NCBI RefSeq assembly: GCF_047663525.1
Contig: NC_092590.1
Location: 17,978,001 to 18,042,000 of the forward strand
Length of the DNA stretch: 64,000 nt
DNA from: Anas platyrhynchos
Taxonomy: Eukaryota > Chordata > Aves > Anseriformes > Anatidae
Reading direction: 5' to 3'
Positions 46,101-56,856 of this stretch are shown piece by piece. The first letter of the stretch is position 1; the number at the start of each line of letters is the position of its first letter. Under the pieces are notes generated by a model. It had not been told where the DNA came from and made no database searches. It worked only from the letters and a program-made list of their open reading frames with translations. A program made the position numbers and the translations under genes.

Positions 46101-49100
46101 GGTAAAAACTTTTACACCCATAGCCAACAATAAACATTTTTCTCCAATGTGCCTGTAGCTTTCTTCTCAGCCTGAGTCATAACCCTGGAAGCAAAAGTAA
46201 CTAGAACTTTGCCCAGTAACTAGGTGGGACCCAGTCCTGCTTGGGTGAAGCACCTACACTCATTTAAAGCATTTTGTTTTGATTGCAGCCACTGAAAAGC
46301 GATGCTGTCACGTCCAGATCCCTTAATTTCACCTCTGATCACTTGTTTTCCTGGCCATTGTCTACCAGTTGCTGGATGGTGACTACTGCTTTAAAAAAAA
46401 AAAAAAAAAAGAACACAGCTTCTCTCTATGCATTACATTTTCTAAGACAAACTGGACTTCACCCTTGCACTCTGCTTGATCTATGCTTCTACAGTAGTTA
46501 GTAGTGGCCAGTAAAAAAGACACAAGAAGAGGGCAAAACTCTCCCACCTGTACAAACCCAGCCACAAAGGAGATTTCTTCCTTGTTCCTTTCAGCCAGAA
46601 GTTTTACACCTCGATGAATAAGACTTGTTTTTCTATTCTGCCTCAGGTGACTCTGGATCTCATCATTACCCTCTTTTTTCTTGTGTCACACCATGTCAGC
46701 AGGGCCAGCCCTCTGAGCAACCTACCAAAAACTTTTTCTGATGTCAGATTCAGCTGATACACCTCCTTCCCAGGGACCCAAAAGAAAAGCAAGCTCTGTA
46801 AGTGGGTCACGTGCGACAGCGATCGCATTGCTCCACTGTGGGATGGAGCTGACCTGGGCTGGGATTGTTCAGATGTGTAGCAGGGTCTGGAAGTGACCCA
46901 GCAAGGTCAGTGTGCCTTGCTTTCTCTCACCACACATGGCTCTCTCACTGCACACAAGGTAAAGATTCATCAAAAATCTCAAATCTAGTTTGACAGAACT
47001 TGTGTGAGATACTTGCTGAACCCACTGCATTACGCATGTGGGATGTTGAAAGGCATTCGTTAGGTTTGGGAGCAAATCCTTTTGCTGCTCAGTCTTCTGC
47101 CTGCCACCACCTTAGTCCTTCTACAGCTATCTTCATGCTAACACTCTTCCCTTCGTCTTGATAGCTCCTTGGGAAGTAAAGCCTTTTACCAGTGATTATT
47201 ATTATTATTATTTTTTTTTTTTAAGTTTTCCAACCATAAATAAGTAGAACACGTTGCCTGGTTCAGTGAACCCCTCCAGTACTTTACAGTAACAGTGCAA
47301 TACAAAATACTACTAATCACTTGGGTTAATTTTGTACCATCAAACTCGGTGGCCAATTTACAGCACAATCTGCTGAGAGATCCAGCAGATGTCACGCAGT
47401 AGCAGCTTGCTTGGGAGCCTGGTATATCCCCTACCCTGGTTTCAGTTGAGGGGTTAGTTGGGAACTCTACCAAGGACTGAATGAAAAGAGGGCAGGAAGA
47501 CAGTTGGACAGGGACAGCAAGAGAAGCTGAACCTGGCCCTGTCCTGAACCAGGATGTGGACACCACAATCCTCTTAGAAACAGAGACACCAATTACTCAC
47601 AGCAGTGGCAACCGTAAAGCCCCACTGTTTGCCTGAGGTGAAGAGAATGGACCTGAAAGAGAAGGAGTGTAATAATCCCCAGGCCTCTGGCAAACCAGAA
47701 GATCAGAAACTTTCCCATCAGAAACCACACAAAGACAGCATGTGTCATACCCAGCACAGTGGGCAAGGGCAGCGTGATCCTCTGCATCTGCAAACATCAT
47801 CACAAAACTCTGCACAGGGTTTAATCTAGCTCAACTGCTAAAGCTGGGAGGTGAGTAAGCACCGACTGCACTACAATGAGCTCAGCTGGACAGTTCTTTG
47901 AGGCATCGGCTGCAACAGCAATAACTGACCATGCACACTAGTTCCTAAAGGGACTGGTCTTTCAGATGGAAGAAATTAAGAAAGCTAATACCTGGAAGAA
48001 TGTCAAGATTTAAAGTATCATGCTCATCCCTAGTGCAACCAATCTGAAAGGCATGTCACAGCATTAGGGTTTCATTACAGCCATGTAATAGCAACAGCTG
48101 GAATTAAGGTCACCTGAGTATTCCCACCCCTACTCCCAGCTTTCAATTGCCCGTAATTAGCTTCCTAAAACTTTCACACCGCGACTGAAATTTTTTCCAC
48201 TTGGGAAGGAGATTTTCCAAAATTTGGAGAGAAAAATCCAAAGTTGGATAGAAAGCCATCTAGACTGAAATCCAGAGAAGGTTGATTTCTTTTTTTTCCC
48301 CAAAAAAAGTAGGCTTTTCCCCAAAAAAGTTGGTATGAAGTTGAAATAGAGGAATGAACAGCTCTTAGGACGCGGCTAATTTATAAAATCTAGGATAGAT
48401 CTAGGAAAGATCAAGTCATGTATTCAGGTTACAAGTGCCCAAATAGCACAAAAATCACACAAGTACAGTACCGAAATTGCATTCTCCCTCTTGACAACAC
48501 CATGTTTAGTTTAAACAACTACTGTCTTGACCAGCCAGATTTTGATCTCAGTGACACCAGTTCACATCTTGAATCACTTCATTCATTTAATTGCCAGTAA
48601 ACAATGTAGTAATTCTGGATCATGGGTCTATAATTAAGATAAGATTCTACCCTTAATCACACACACTATCGATAACTGCCCTTTATTTCATTTTGAATTC
48701 CTTTTTCCACCTCACGTTCACATCCATTTTCCTTGTGCCCATTTTACACCTCTTTATCTGGTCACACACTGGATCTGAATTTGAGTTACTTATTTTGGGG
48801 GATGGAGGGTGTCATGTTATGATACTGCAGACTTTGTACACCCTTTTTAGACCTTCTGCCTTGATTAACCAAGGGGGGGGGGGAGACAGGAAAGAGAAAT
48901 CAGTTTGTATGTTTATTACTTGAGAAAACCACATTGTATTAAGAAGTTGAAGAATCACTACATATAAGTTAAAGAAAGAAAAGATGGATATTAGGCACGC
49001 TGTCGATGACTGTAGCCATTTCATCCTAGAAATGCTGCTTAGGTAGAGCACACTAACAGTTTGAAATCTTACTGGTAGGAAAATCACTAAACAGCAGCTT

Positions 49101-52100
49101 CATGCACTACACTGCATCAATGAAAGTACATCATATTTTCCTTTTTTTTTTTTTTTCCCTGCTCCCTGTGTTTCTGTGACCTGTGAAAACAGGAAGAACT
49201 GGAAACAAATCAAAGCAAGAAAGCATCTAAGTTTTGAAAACAATACAACATATGCCTCTACCAGCAGTCTTTCTTCCTTTGATTTTGATTGGAATTTACA
49301 AAAAAAAAAAAAAAGAAAAAAAAAAAAGAAAGGTTTACGAGTGAGGAGCAAGTGCTGTCTGTGAGTTATTTCCTCTCTCAGCATACAGCATTCCACCTAT
49401 GTCTTTAAAACCACACCTGTAGTGCTCAGTGTAGCCTCAACCTCTAATTCCAGCACCAGATAAATAAGCCATCAAACTGCCATATTGCCCACTGTCACAT
49501 TGCCATGTTTCCCACTTGGTTAAATTACCATGGAAAGCTTCTTTCTGGTTTGTTTACAGCCTTGATCACCCATAGAGGGCACCCTTATTGTGTCCTGCTA
49601 ACCCAAGGGCGATGCTTCCACTTTGCAAGAAGTGTTCCCTTAAAAAAAAGCTTGCCAAACAGAAGTTGTCAAATACTCTAAATTCATGCTAGGATTTTTC
49701 CTCACAGTGATCCTTAGAAATATTTTCTACAAAGAAAACAAGAATATTGCTTTTATCATACAACATTATTTTGCAGAAAAAAAAGGAAAAAAAAATAAAG
49801 TATTGTTAGAAAATCTCTAACTTATTTTTTCGTATTTTTTTTTCCATTTTCCTACTACAGACATATTTCTAAATAAAAATTCTACCAGTGAAGAACAAGA
49901 AAAACTTTCAGTAGAAGTTCTGACCTTTTTGCTTCATGCTAGTACTAAGCAAGTACTTCAGCGATTGTACACAGTGCCTAGGAATACCCAGGTTTAAATA
50001 AGGAATAAAGTTTTAAAACTTGGGACTGTATCTGAAAACACTAACAAATTTCTTTTGAAACTTATTAAAAACAGCAAAACTTATGTAGTATTTGTCTGAG
50101 AAGACATCAGAAGGATTTGGCTTCTGCAGCTACTATAATTTCTGTATGATCTATTTTATCTTTGATTTTCTTCGATGTTTCAGGGGCTGAGAGGGGAAAA
50201 AGATGATTTACAAGGGCAGGGGCAGTGGGCAGGGAAACAGCACATGCAGCAAATGAAGCTACTTGATACTTTTAGTTCCCATTGCTTCAACTTGCTGTTA
50301 AAAAAAAAAAAAAAGTCAAACTTCAGCACACTCCCTTTCCCAGGACATGCTCAGTTATCAGCTGTACATTTGCCCTCACAGCCTGGTTTCCCAGAGCAAA
50401 TACAGTCTCTAGGACTGTTTCAAAAAACTCCTGGCTTGGGGATCTACTGCTGAATTAACCTCCAGACCCAAGGACCACAAGGTATCGATCGAGAAAACCA
50501 CATGTGTTTGAGCTTTACCTTATCAGCTCTGTGGAAGGTGCAATGAACACCTCGTGTACAGTTCCAGTCAGCTTTGCTACTAGCTCTTGGTTCTAAAAAG
50601 ACTGTATTTCACCTTCCTCTGTCTCCCAAAATCACAGTTTGGCTCCCCAGGAAGACTTGTCTCATGTTTGACCCCAAAAAAGCTAAGTGCTATGAGACAG
50701 CAGTCTCACCTACTCATTCACTACTTGCAGAGCTTTCAGTCAGGCTTCATTCATCTCACATGGAAAGCTCAGCCAGTACTGCAGGCTTTGTCCCTGCAGA
50801 TGGGACTGTAAGCTACTCACAACTCAAATCACAATGATTGAAAGCTTATAACTGGATATGAAGCAGAGAGGCAGCCTTTCAGTTACCAGAAGTGTCCTGT
50901 TGAAGGATAATCTAACTGACAAAAAGGGTTATCAAGAATTAAAGCTCTATTTTCCACAGAAACTTAAGTGTCTACACAGGAGTTGAAGGAATGATCACAG
51001 AAACTTGAGTAGTGTGATGAGGGTGAGTAAAGCCTGAGTGTGCCAATGAAACCTTTCCTGATCCTCTGTAAGCACCTGAAAAATTCTTTTGTCTCTGGGG
51101 ATCTCTTCATGGGTGTTGAAGTAGCTTTATGGATTGGGCCTCTCAGCTCTCTCCAACTCAGTTCCTTGTCTGTACAGTGGAAACATCAGTGCCTGGGAGC
51201 TGGGAGACCACAGCGTACTTTGGTTGGTTGTAACTGGAATGTGCTGAAGCTGCTGAGATCCTGCACTGCACCACTGACGATGCAAAGGATGGAGTCAGCT
51301 CCCACTGCATCCCACCAGTGTCTTCTGTGGTGGAAGCAGCTAAGGGCACTGGGTTCAGCTAACAAGCCCCATTTGTGGCCAGAAAGTGTCAGGGAAGGTG
51401 CAGAGCTGCAAAGAGCTACTGGGTTCCAAATGCTGCCCTTGACAGTCCTTGGGATTCTCACTCACCTTGAGCAGCACAAAGAGCAGGAGATCTGTGTGCA
51501 GGGTTGTCAGGGACCTGCTTTCCCCCTCACTGCTCTCAGAGAAACATGTCAACAGACATCACCTCCCAGGGGAGAAAACTGTCTCCCTTCCTTCCCAGGT
51601 CCATTACAGGGACTCATCAACAGGTCCTTAAAACAACCAAGAACAGGCACGGTCATCAGAACCATCCTGCACCATTTCCTGTGGTATCACAAGAGCAATA
51701 CTCAGCAGAGCCACTACTTGTGAACTAAAACCGTGCTGATTCATTTCTATCAGACAGGGCACATCTCAAGAGCTGTATCCATCAAAAACTTTTCCTACTG
51801 TCTGTAGATAAGAACACAGAAGAGTCTTTGTTCACTTCAAATCACGGAAGCAAGATGTCTGTTTCTAGAAGAGATGCCATGACACGGTATGGAGTTCAGA
51901 GGCAAGAATTACTTAAGAAATTCCGTGACTTCAGTAGAAACACTGGGATAGACAGTTTTCCAGGGAAAGTGCCTAGCTATCCTGTTAGTACAATCCCCAA
52001 TCACTCTGCTCAGATCCAGCCAGGTAGTTTTGTGTTGCTTGTGATGGTGCCAGGAAGGGGGAGAGCCGAGGTACCTTGTAGAGGGGAAATCCATGCCACT

Positions 52101-55100
52101 CCACTCTGTGGCTCGAGGCACTGATGGTGAGGAAAAAACACCTTACGTCTCCCCCAGGCACCCCATTAGCCAAGAAGGGAGCCTGAAGAACATCCACCCA
52201 CCCAACTCACAGCCTGGCGTAAAGTCACACAGAAGCAGGAGAGAGTATGGGGTAGCAAACGGGTACATGTGCAAGTCACTGGTGGGCAGGGTAAAAGCTG
52301 CTTATCTCACATATCTAGACACTTGCCAGCCTTCTGCTGAGGCAACTTCTCTTTAAATGGTAAAGTGCTCATTTCAAGTCCTCTTCAACACACAACTCCT
52401 TCACTTGGTAGCAAAGACTGCTTTTCAAATGACCTCCACCTTGCACATGGGGCAGTGGGTGCTGCTGCCTGGGATTATCCCAGTCACTGAGGTCTATCTA
52501 GAGCTGGCTGTCTCAGCTCCTGCTGCACTTTGGGGTCTTCAGATGAAGAAGAAAAGCTTAGAACAGGGCTTTGGACATCTCCCCCAGATGCTGTTACTAA
52601 GAGAATGGCTAGGGCCTTCAAGACACTCTTGGGAAATTCAAAAGCAGAATGAAGAGATTTTATGCGAGAAGAAAAAACCCCAAGCCTGGTGCAGGAGCTA
52701 CTGAAAACCAGAGGTAATGGTCATGTAGGAGAACAGTGGCATCTCAGACGATGCTTGGCTGATTTGCACGTAAGCGAACCCACTAAGAAAAAGAGGCTCG
52801 CTGTGGAAGGAGCCATTAAGGCTGCAACTGTGCCCTTTGTACTCAGCTCAAGAGGGAAGGGTCCAGCACAGTGGATTTTAGGCTGAGAAGGGAAGAACGA
52901 CTGGTCCAGCTAGAAAAACAAGGAGGCTCTGGCAGGCTGGAACATCTCTTCCCACAGTGGCATTCAGTCAGGTCTGCTCTTTCAAGAGAAGACAAAGGGA
53001 ACCCTTAGGGCCGCTTGTAGGAAGCCATGCAGGGAGCAGATAGCTTTCATCATCTGTTCCTCAGTCCCCCCAGCTCCACCCCACAACACATTTTCCAGAC
53101 TTTCCAGTCAGCCCTGCGATGTTGACTGGTGCACTGGCTTCATCAGCTCTTTGGCATGATCTCGCTGCATTCCCTCCGCCTTCAATGAGATAAGAGAGTA
53201 GGGAATGTCGTTCACATAATGGGTGTTACTATTCAGCTGTGGAAACCAAAGCTAACACCAGAATGTTTTCTGCTAGTCCCAAGGAAGGCAAAGGATGACC
53301 TCTCTACAGGATCAAAACCATTTTTCCTTGGGAAACATCACCACTCAGAAGAGCTCCTTTCAGGGTTTTTCTGGGGACAAACAAAGGAGGCTTCATCAGG
53401 GAGGGATCAGAGAAGGGAACACTCGAAGGGAGTTGCACTACCTCAGGTAATTTGAATGCTTCTGATTATCAGAGATGATTCACTTCTGTTCACTTTGCAC
53501 CAAGTATTGTGAAAGATGCTGCATTTATCTGCATTGACTCACTGTTTCACAACATGAGCTTAGGTATCGTTACTACTAATGACGACTGGAAGGCTTGGGC
53601 ATCCAGAACTCTGAACCCAACTGGGGAAGACTACAAAGGATTTTGGTAAAAAACAAACTCATCAGGAAACACGATTAAAAGCAAAACAAAACAAAAAATC
53701 ACTCAACCCTCTCCACCTCTACTTAAAAGATGGTGTGAAAATGCCGCTGATGAAAATGCAGGTGTTCTGAGACAGCTGTCTTAAGAAGTCAAGAGGATAT
53801 TTCTGTCTCTACAAAGATTGCTTTGATTTTTATCACCACTAACTGAGTTTTGCTTGGGCAGCATCAGACTTAGAGAGAGCATATTGTTGTTCGTTAGTCC
53901 ATGGAGTCACTTAAAAAAACACACAAAAAAAACTTACAGACAATGCTCAGTCTCGCCCAGCAAAGAACTCAGAAGATTTGAAAGACTGAGGTAGAAGCTA
54001 ATGCCTGAATTAAAGACCACTTGAAAGAAAAGTCAGAGGAATGAGGGAAAGGAAACAGTTCTCTGTATGCATGTTATGGCATTACTTATCTGGTACAATT
54101 AACATGCTCTGAAATTACGTTTCTCAGTGCTCAACCGGTATTCCTTCCAGTATTTACTGTCACTACTGTTGGAAGTACTTGACACCCATAGAGGAGACAA
54201 CGTTTCTTAAGCATTAGCTTCTATTCCAGTATCTGAATTAACAGCCAGATTCAGAGGGCATTCTGACTGCACTGGACACTGTATGAAATAACGTCTTGGC
54301 TAAAATTAGCATCTCCTTGCCAAAGGAGACATTAAAAAAAAAAAAGTAATAAAGTGGGAGAAAGGGATTCAATTTTACTCACTAAGTGTTCTTCCTCAAA
54401 GTTTTCTCCTTAGTCCCTGCCTTCCTCCCACCTCAGCAATACATGTCTCCTTGCTCAGGGAGAACATTCCCTCTCCAAGGTCCTATCACAAGGTTAAAAG
54501 CCTGCAATTATTAGGTAACAGTTGTCAATTGGTAGCACCTAAGTAAATGCAGCTTATGTAAGACTCTATACACACAGACATGCACCAGAAGCAGATCTTG
54601 TGAAATACAATACAGTCCCTGGTAGGCAAAGGGGGCAGAAGGGAAACAAATGCATGAAAGGAGGACAACTCGACCAAAATCTCCAAGTCCCTTTGCAGTG
54701 GAGTTGGGAAGAGATGTTAGCACTGCTAAATCCTGCTTCTCCAGGACAACGTTCATCACAGCTTAGACTTTGTTATGAACAAATGGCACGTCCCTAAATT
54801 AAATGACAGTGGGGAGCAGAGCATTGATTGTCCTATTAACTGAGTATCTGTGCAAGGTTGCTAAACAGGAGGTAGGAGATATGTATCAGACCCTAATGAA
54901 TGAAATACAAAAAGATACAAGCACAATCACATGCTTATGGCTGTAAAGAGCTGAACTCTGTAATTATCATCTGCGGGGAAGTGGCTCAAAGAGAAAACAA
55001 GAAAGGAAATTGCAATGTATCTATTTATTTCCATAGCTACTGTATGAGCACCCTCTACTATTTGTAGGAGAGTTTCCCAACAAAACATACCAAAGGAGCA

Positions 55101-56579
55101 GGAAAAGGACTTGTGTATTGTTTTCTCAACATCAGCAGCAGCCTGACAGATAGAGCTCCCCACCCCGTAAAGGAGAGGGTGTAAAAGCATGCTTTCCTTA
55201 CAGACAGCAGGGTAGCAGGAAAGCCAGCAAGCAGTGCCAGGTAGCTAGCTGTAAGGTTGGGGAGGAGGGAAATAATTTGGAATCTGATGAGCTCTGTCAG
55301 TATAGGTTGGTCTCTTGCGTGCCTGATGCTGCATATATACACGTGTAAGTGCATACAGCAGACAGGCTGGGGAAGAAGAAGACAGAGAAAGTGTTTGCTG
55401 ATGTAAGAGGAAGCTGAGAATATTGCAAATATCTACTAAATGGACTAAAATAAGTGGATTTGGTCTGCCAGGTATGAACATGACCCTCATGTTATCCATT
55501 GCCCATGTCTGCTAACCGTGGGGGCAGACCACCAAAGGCTCGTGTCAATTCACATTATCATCACACAGTCCTAAATAAAGGAAAGGCACAACAGTCCCAA
55601 CTTACCAGTCTCTCAACCCTCTCGCTCAGGTCTCTGAACTTCCCTGAGGTCTGTCTGGACAATTCATTACTGTAACGGATATTGGTGATTTTTATGTTGC
55701 CGCTGTAATAGAACAGCCTCTGATCTGCAAGAGAGAGAAGAGGAACAGGCAATACTCACAATGCACCAAGACCCATAAACTTACAGAAGGGTCCGGGGCT
55801 GACTGCATAGATGTCCGGGGAGCCGTTAACCTGTATCCAACCCATTCACATAATTCTGAAAGCTGGGAACTCAGGAATAAGAAATCGTTTCTGTTGGGTG
55901 AGCTGTGCCAGGTAGTAACAAAAAGCCCAGTTTCTCCAGCAGGTACTTTTCTGGCCGACCAGCAGCAGTACATGCACACAGGATCACAAGTAGCATCCTC
56001 CTGGTCAGATGCTTTCCTTCCTGGCCCACTTATCCACACAACACTGAGCGCTGGCATGCAGCTGCTGGGGATCAGGGCAGGGGAACAGGGAAACACCATG
56101 GGTAGAATCAAGCAGGAGGCTTAGCTTGTCACTCGCTTAACAGAGGCCAGAAGGCTCATATGTTGACCTCATCACAGAAGAAGATCATGAGGAAGACATG
56201 AAAGGAGTGAAAGCGAGTGAAAGGCAACAGAAACCACAGCCCTAACCACCCTGCACAGCAGGAAATGTTCCTGAGAAGAGATCTGCAAAGATGCTAAATG
56301 TGGATGGAAAGAGTGCCAGAGAAAACAGTGGTTTTCCCCCAAATAAGCTTTAGTTAGACTGATGGAAAACGAACTCCCAGCACTGTGGGCCTCAAATAGC
56401 ACAAGCGAGATGCACTTAACAGAGTCACAGAAGAGTGGTAAGCTCTGTAAAACTTACCATATGCCAGAAAATAAACTAGGAGACCAATGGTGATGGCTGC
56501 TGCCACTGCTGTTCCAATAACAATTAGAGCAATTTTCCAGGGCTCAAGATGTCTTATTTTGATGGCTGGCTGATGAATT
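25164..56579 (-). CDS. TMPRSS11E: TMPRSS11-family type II transmembrane serine protease, closest to TMPRSS11E (exons 2-10)
   Basis: Nine minus-strand exons join in phase to about 423 residues; a short first exon (probably encoding only M-Y and part of an Arg) is missing. Residue numbers here assume that three-codon start. Order: basic cytosolic tail, membrane anchor (about 19-42), SEA domain (about 45-165), stem, then a trypsin-fold domain from I194. Activation is expected after R193 (LR|IVGG). The triad H235, D280 and S376 is intact, and D370, six before the Ser, gives trypsin-like Arg/Lys specificity. C175 and C300 should hold the stem to the protease. HAT/DESC enzymes cleave surface or secreted substrates on epithelia (family knowledge). 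The C-terminus ([27 protein letters not shown]) matches TMPRSS11E best, while the SEA part resembles TMPRSS11F. The length fits the family (about 420-440). Confidence 0.9.
26914..27056 (-). CDS. TMPRSS11E: TMPRSS11E-like exon 9
   Basis: Completes a split Gly, then 47 codons: [38 protein letters not shown]. The MLCAG.LEG..DACQ segment carries the specificity-pocket Asp (D370). Donor GTAACC, phase 0. Confidence 0.97.
27798..28057 (-). CDS. TMPRSS11E: TMPRSS11E-like exon 8 (catalytic Asp)
   Basis: 86 codons plus split codons at both ends. It contains [26 protein letters not shown] with the catalytic Asp (D280), [10 protein letters not shown] with the Cys that pairs with the stem, and [12 protein letters not shown]. 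Acceptor TTTTTCAG, donor GTGAGT. Confidence 0.97.
28610..28636. repeat. T homopolymer run
   Basis: 27 consecutive T in TMPRSS11E-like intron 7. No LINE or SINE body is visible next to it. Confidence 0.95.
28789..28984 (-). CDS. TMPRSS11E: TMPRSS11E-like exon 7 (activation site, catalytic His)
   Basis: 64 codons plus split ends. It starts [14 protein letters not shown], passes the activation site SSLRIVGG and [19 protein letters not shown], and ends [10 protein letters not shown] with the catalytic His (H235). Acceptor TGACAG, donor GTAAGT. The plus-strand frame at 28825-29028 is its antisense shadow. Confidence 0.97.
30541..31131 (+). mobile_element. CR1 LINE 3' fragment with end of its ORF2
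   Basis: About 590 bp of a 5'-truncated CR1 on the plus strand. It starts at the GTATTGGGAAGAGTG block, passes GAGAGCTGGGCCTGTTTAGC, and ends in the tail ATTCTGTGATTCTGTGATTT. An open frame at 30733-31056 (107 codons, with [17 protein letters not shown] and [15 protein letters not shown]) is the C-terminal end of the CR1 ORF2 polyprotein, not a host gene. It lies in intron 6 of the protease gene, antisense to it. Confidence 0.93.
32061..32088. repeat. CAAAA microsatellite
   Basis: Four CAAAA-type units followed by an A run, within intron 6. Confidence 0.9.
32402..32440 (-). CDS. TMPRSS11E: TMPRSS11E-like exon 6 (39-bp microexon)
   Basis: Encodes [12 protein letters not shown] between two split codons, joining the SEA domain to the protease stem. 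It was found by its position, a GTTGTTTCAG acceptor and a GTAAGT donor. Both flanking split codons resolve to sensible residues (Asn and Ile). Confidence 0.88.
34409..34441. repeat. AAAC microsatellite
   Basis: Imperfect AAAC units ending in an A run, within intron 5. Confidence 0.9.
35870..35888. repeat. AAAT microsatellite
   Basis: Four AAAT units within intron 5. Confidence 0.85.
39408..39480 (-). mobile_element. Short, degraded CR1 3' tail
   Basis: The plus strand reads AATCATAGAATCACAGAAT, the reverse complement of the CR1 terminal repeat. A loosely CR1-like stretch ending in AGTTCAAGGTC follows. Only the tail is clear; the right edge is approximate. Confidence 0.55.
40472..40635 (-). 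CDS. TMPRSS11E: TMPRSS11E-like exon 5 (SEA domain)
   Basis: 54 codons plus split ends: [37 protein letters not shown] and a beta strand LRIIVRSS. The strand-helix-strand order fits the SEA fold. Acceptor TTTGCAG, donor GTAAGT. Confidence 0.94.
40636..43291 (-). other. TMPRSS11E-like intron 4
   Basis: 2.7 kb of AT-rich DNA with a TC-T-GA inverted repeat at 43135-43204 close to exon 4. Open frames at 40948-42928 show no domain or splice support. Confidence 0.8.
43135..43204. repeat. TC repeat, T run and GA repeat forming an inverted repeat
   Basis: About nine TC units are followed by a T run of about 27, a short spacer (AAGTTGATT) and about eight GA units. The TC and GA arms are complementary. 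Confidence 0.95.
43292..43359 (-). CDS. TMPRSS11E: TMPRSS11E-like exon 4 (SEA domain)
   Basis: 22 codons, [20 protein letters not shown] then RV, plus a split Ser. It matches the F.....R..F..S.V..LS pattern of TMPRSS11 SEA domains. The leading Met is internal, not a start: the exon joins phase 0 to exon 3. Acceptor CAACAG, donor GTATGT. Confidence 0.93.
44191..44214. repeat. AAAT microsatellite
   Basis: Five to six AAAT units within intron 3. Confidence 0.9.
47195..47222. repeat. TTA repeat followed by a T run
   Basis: Five TTA units leading into a T run, within intron 3. Confidence 0.9.
55606..55724 (-). CDS. TMPRSS11E: TMPRSS11E-like exon 3 (start of SEA domain)
   Basis: 39 codons after a split Asp: [20 protein letters not shown], then [21 protein letters not shown]....K.TNI.Y is typical of the TMPRSS11 stem and SEA start, especially TMPRSS11F. 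Acceptor CTTGCAG, donor GTAAGT. Confidence 0.95.
55725..56457 (-). other. TMPRSS11E-like intron 2
   Basis: 0.73 kb. Overlapping open frames on both strands at 55692-56124 have no recognisable domain. Nothing else seen. Confidence 0.75.
56458..56579 (-). CDS. TMPRSS11E: TMPRSS11E-like exon 2 (membrane anchor)
   Basis: 40 codons between split codons. A short basic tail ([14 protein letters not shown]) is followed by a hydrophobic span rich in I, A, V and L, ending VYFLAY. Basic residues before the span give the N-inside, type II orientation. The acceptor is preceded by an unusual pure T run (see findings). Donor GTAAGT. Confidence 0.95.
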
Positions 56580-56581
56580 CT

Positions 56582-56608
56582 GAAAAAAAAAAAAAAAAAA
56601 AAAAAAAA
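56582..56608. repeat. A run (T run on the gene strand) at the exon 2 acceptor
   Basis: About 27 consecutive A directly beside the exon 2 acceptor, followed by GGGGGGTGAGGGGG. On the gene strand this is the polypyrimidine tract. Confidence 0.95.
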
Positions 56609-56833
56609 GGGGGGTGAGGGGGATAAATATCTAAGAGATGCTTTTCAATTAAAAACAGACAAACAAAACCACAAGGTGCAGATGCTAAAGTTTTCTCCCT
56701 TAGTATCAGCTGATTCTTCCCACTAGTGTTAAGTGACTTCTCATCCAACACCCTTAAAAACGAAACCATGACTCAAGGCTATTTTGAAATATATGCTGAC
56801 ATATGCCAAGAGCCACAGAAAACAGATGCAGGT

Positions 56834-56856
56834 GTTTTGTTTGTTTGTTTGTTTTA
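56834..56856. repeat. GTTT microsatellite
   Basis: Four to five GTTT units, in presumed intron 1. Confidence 0.9.

Larger units (their letters stand above)
43360..55605 (-). other. TMPRSS11E-like intron 3
   Basis: 12.2 kb, the longest intron in the window. It holds an AAAT repeat at 44191-44214, A or T runs near 45502, 46394, 47210, 49141 and 49297, a TTA repeat at 47195-47212 and a G11 run near 48873. Between about 51.0 and 53.2 kb it is GC-richer with several overlapping open frames, the longest 227 codons. No known protein is recognised. Confidence 0.75.
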
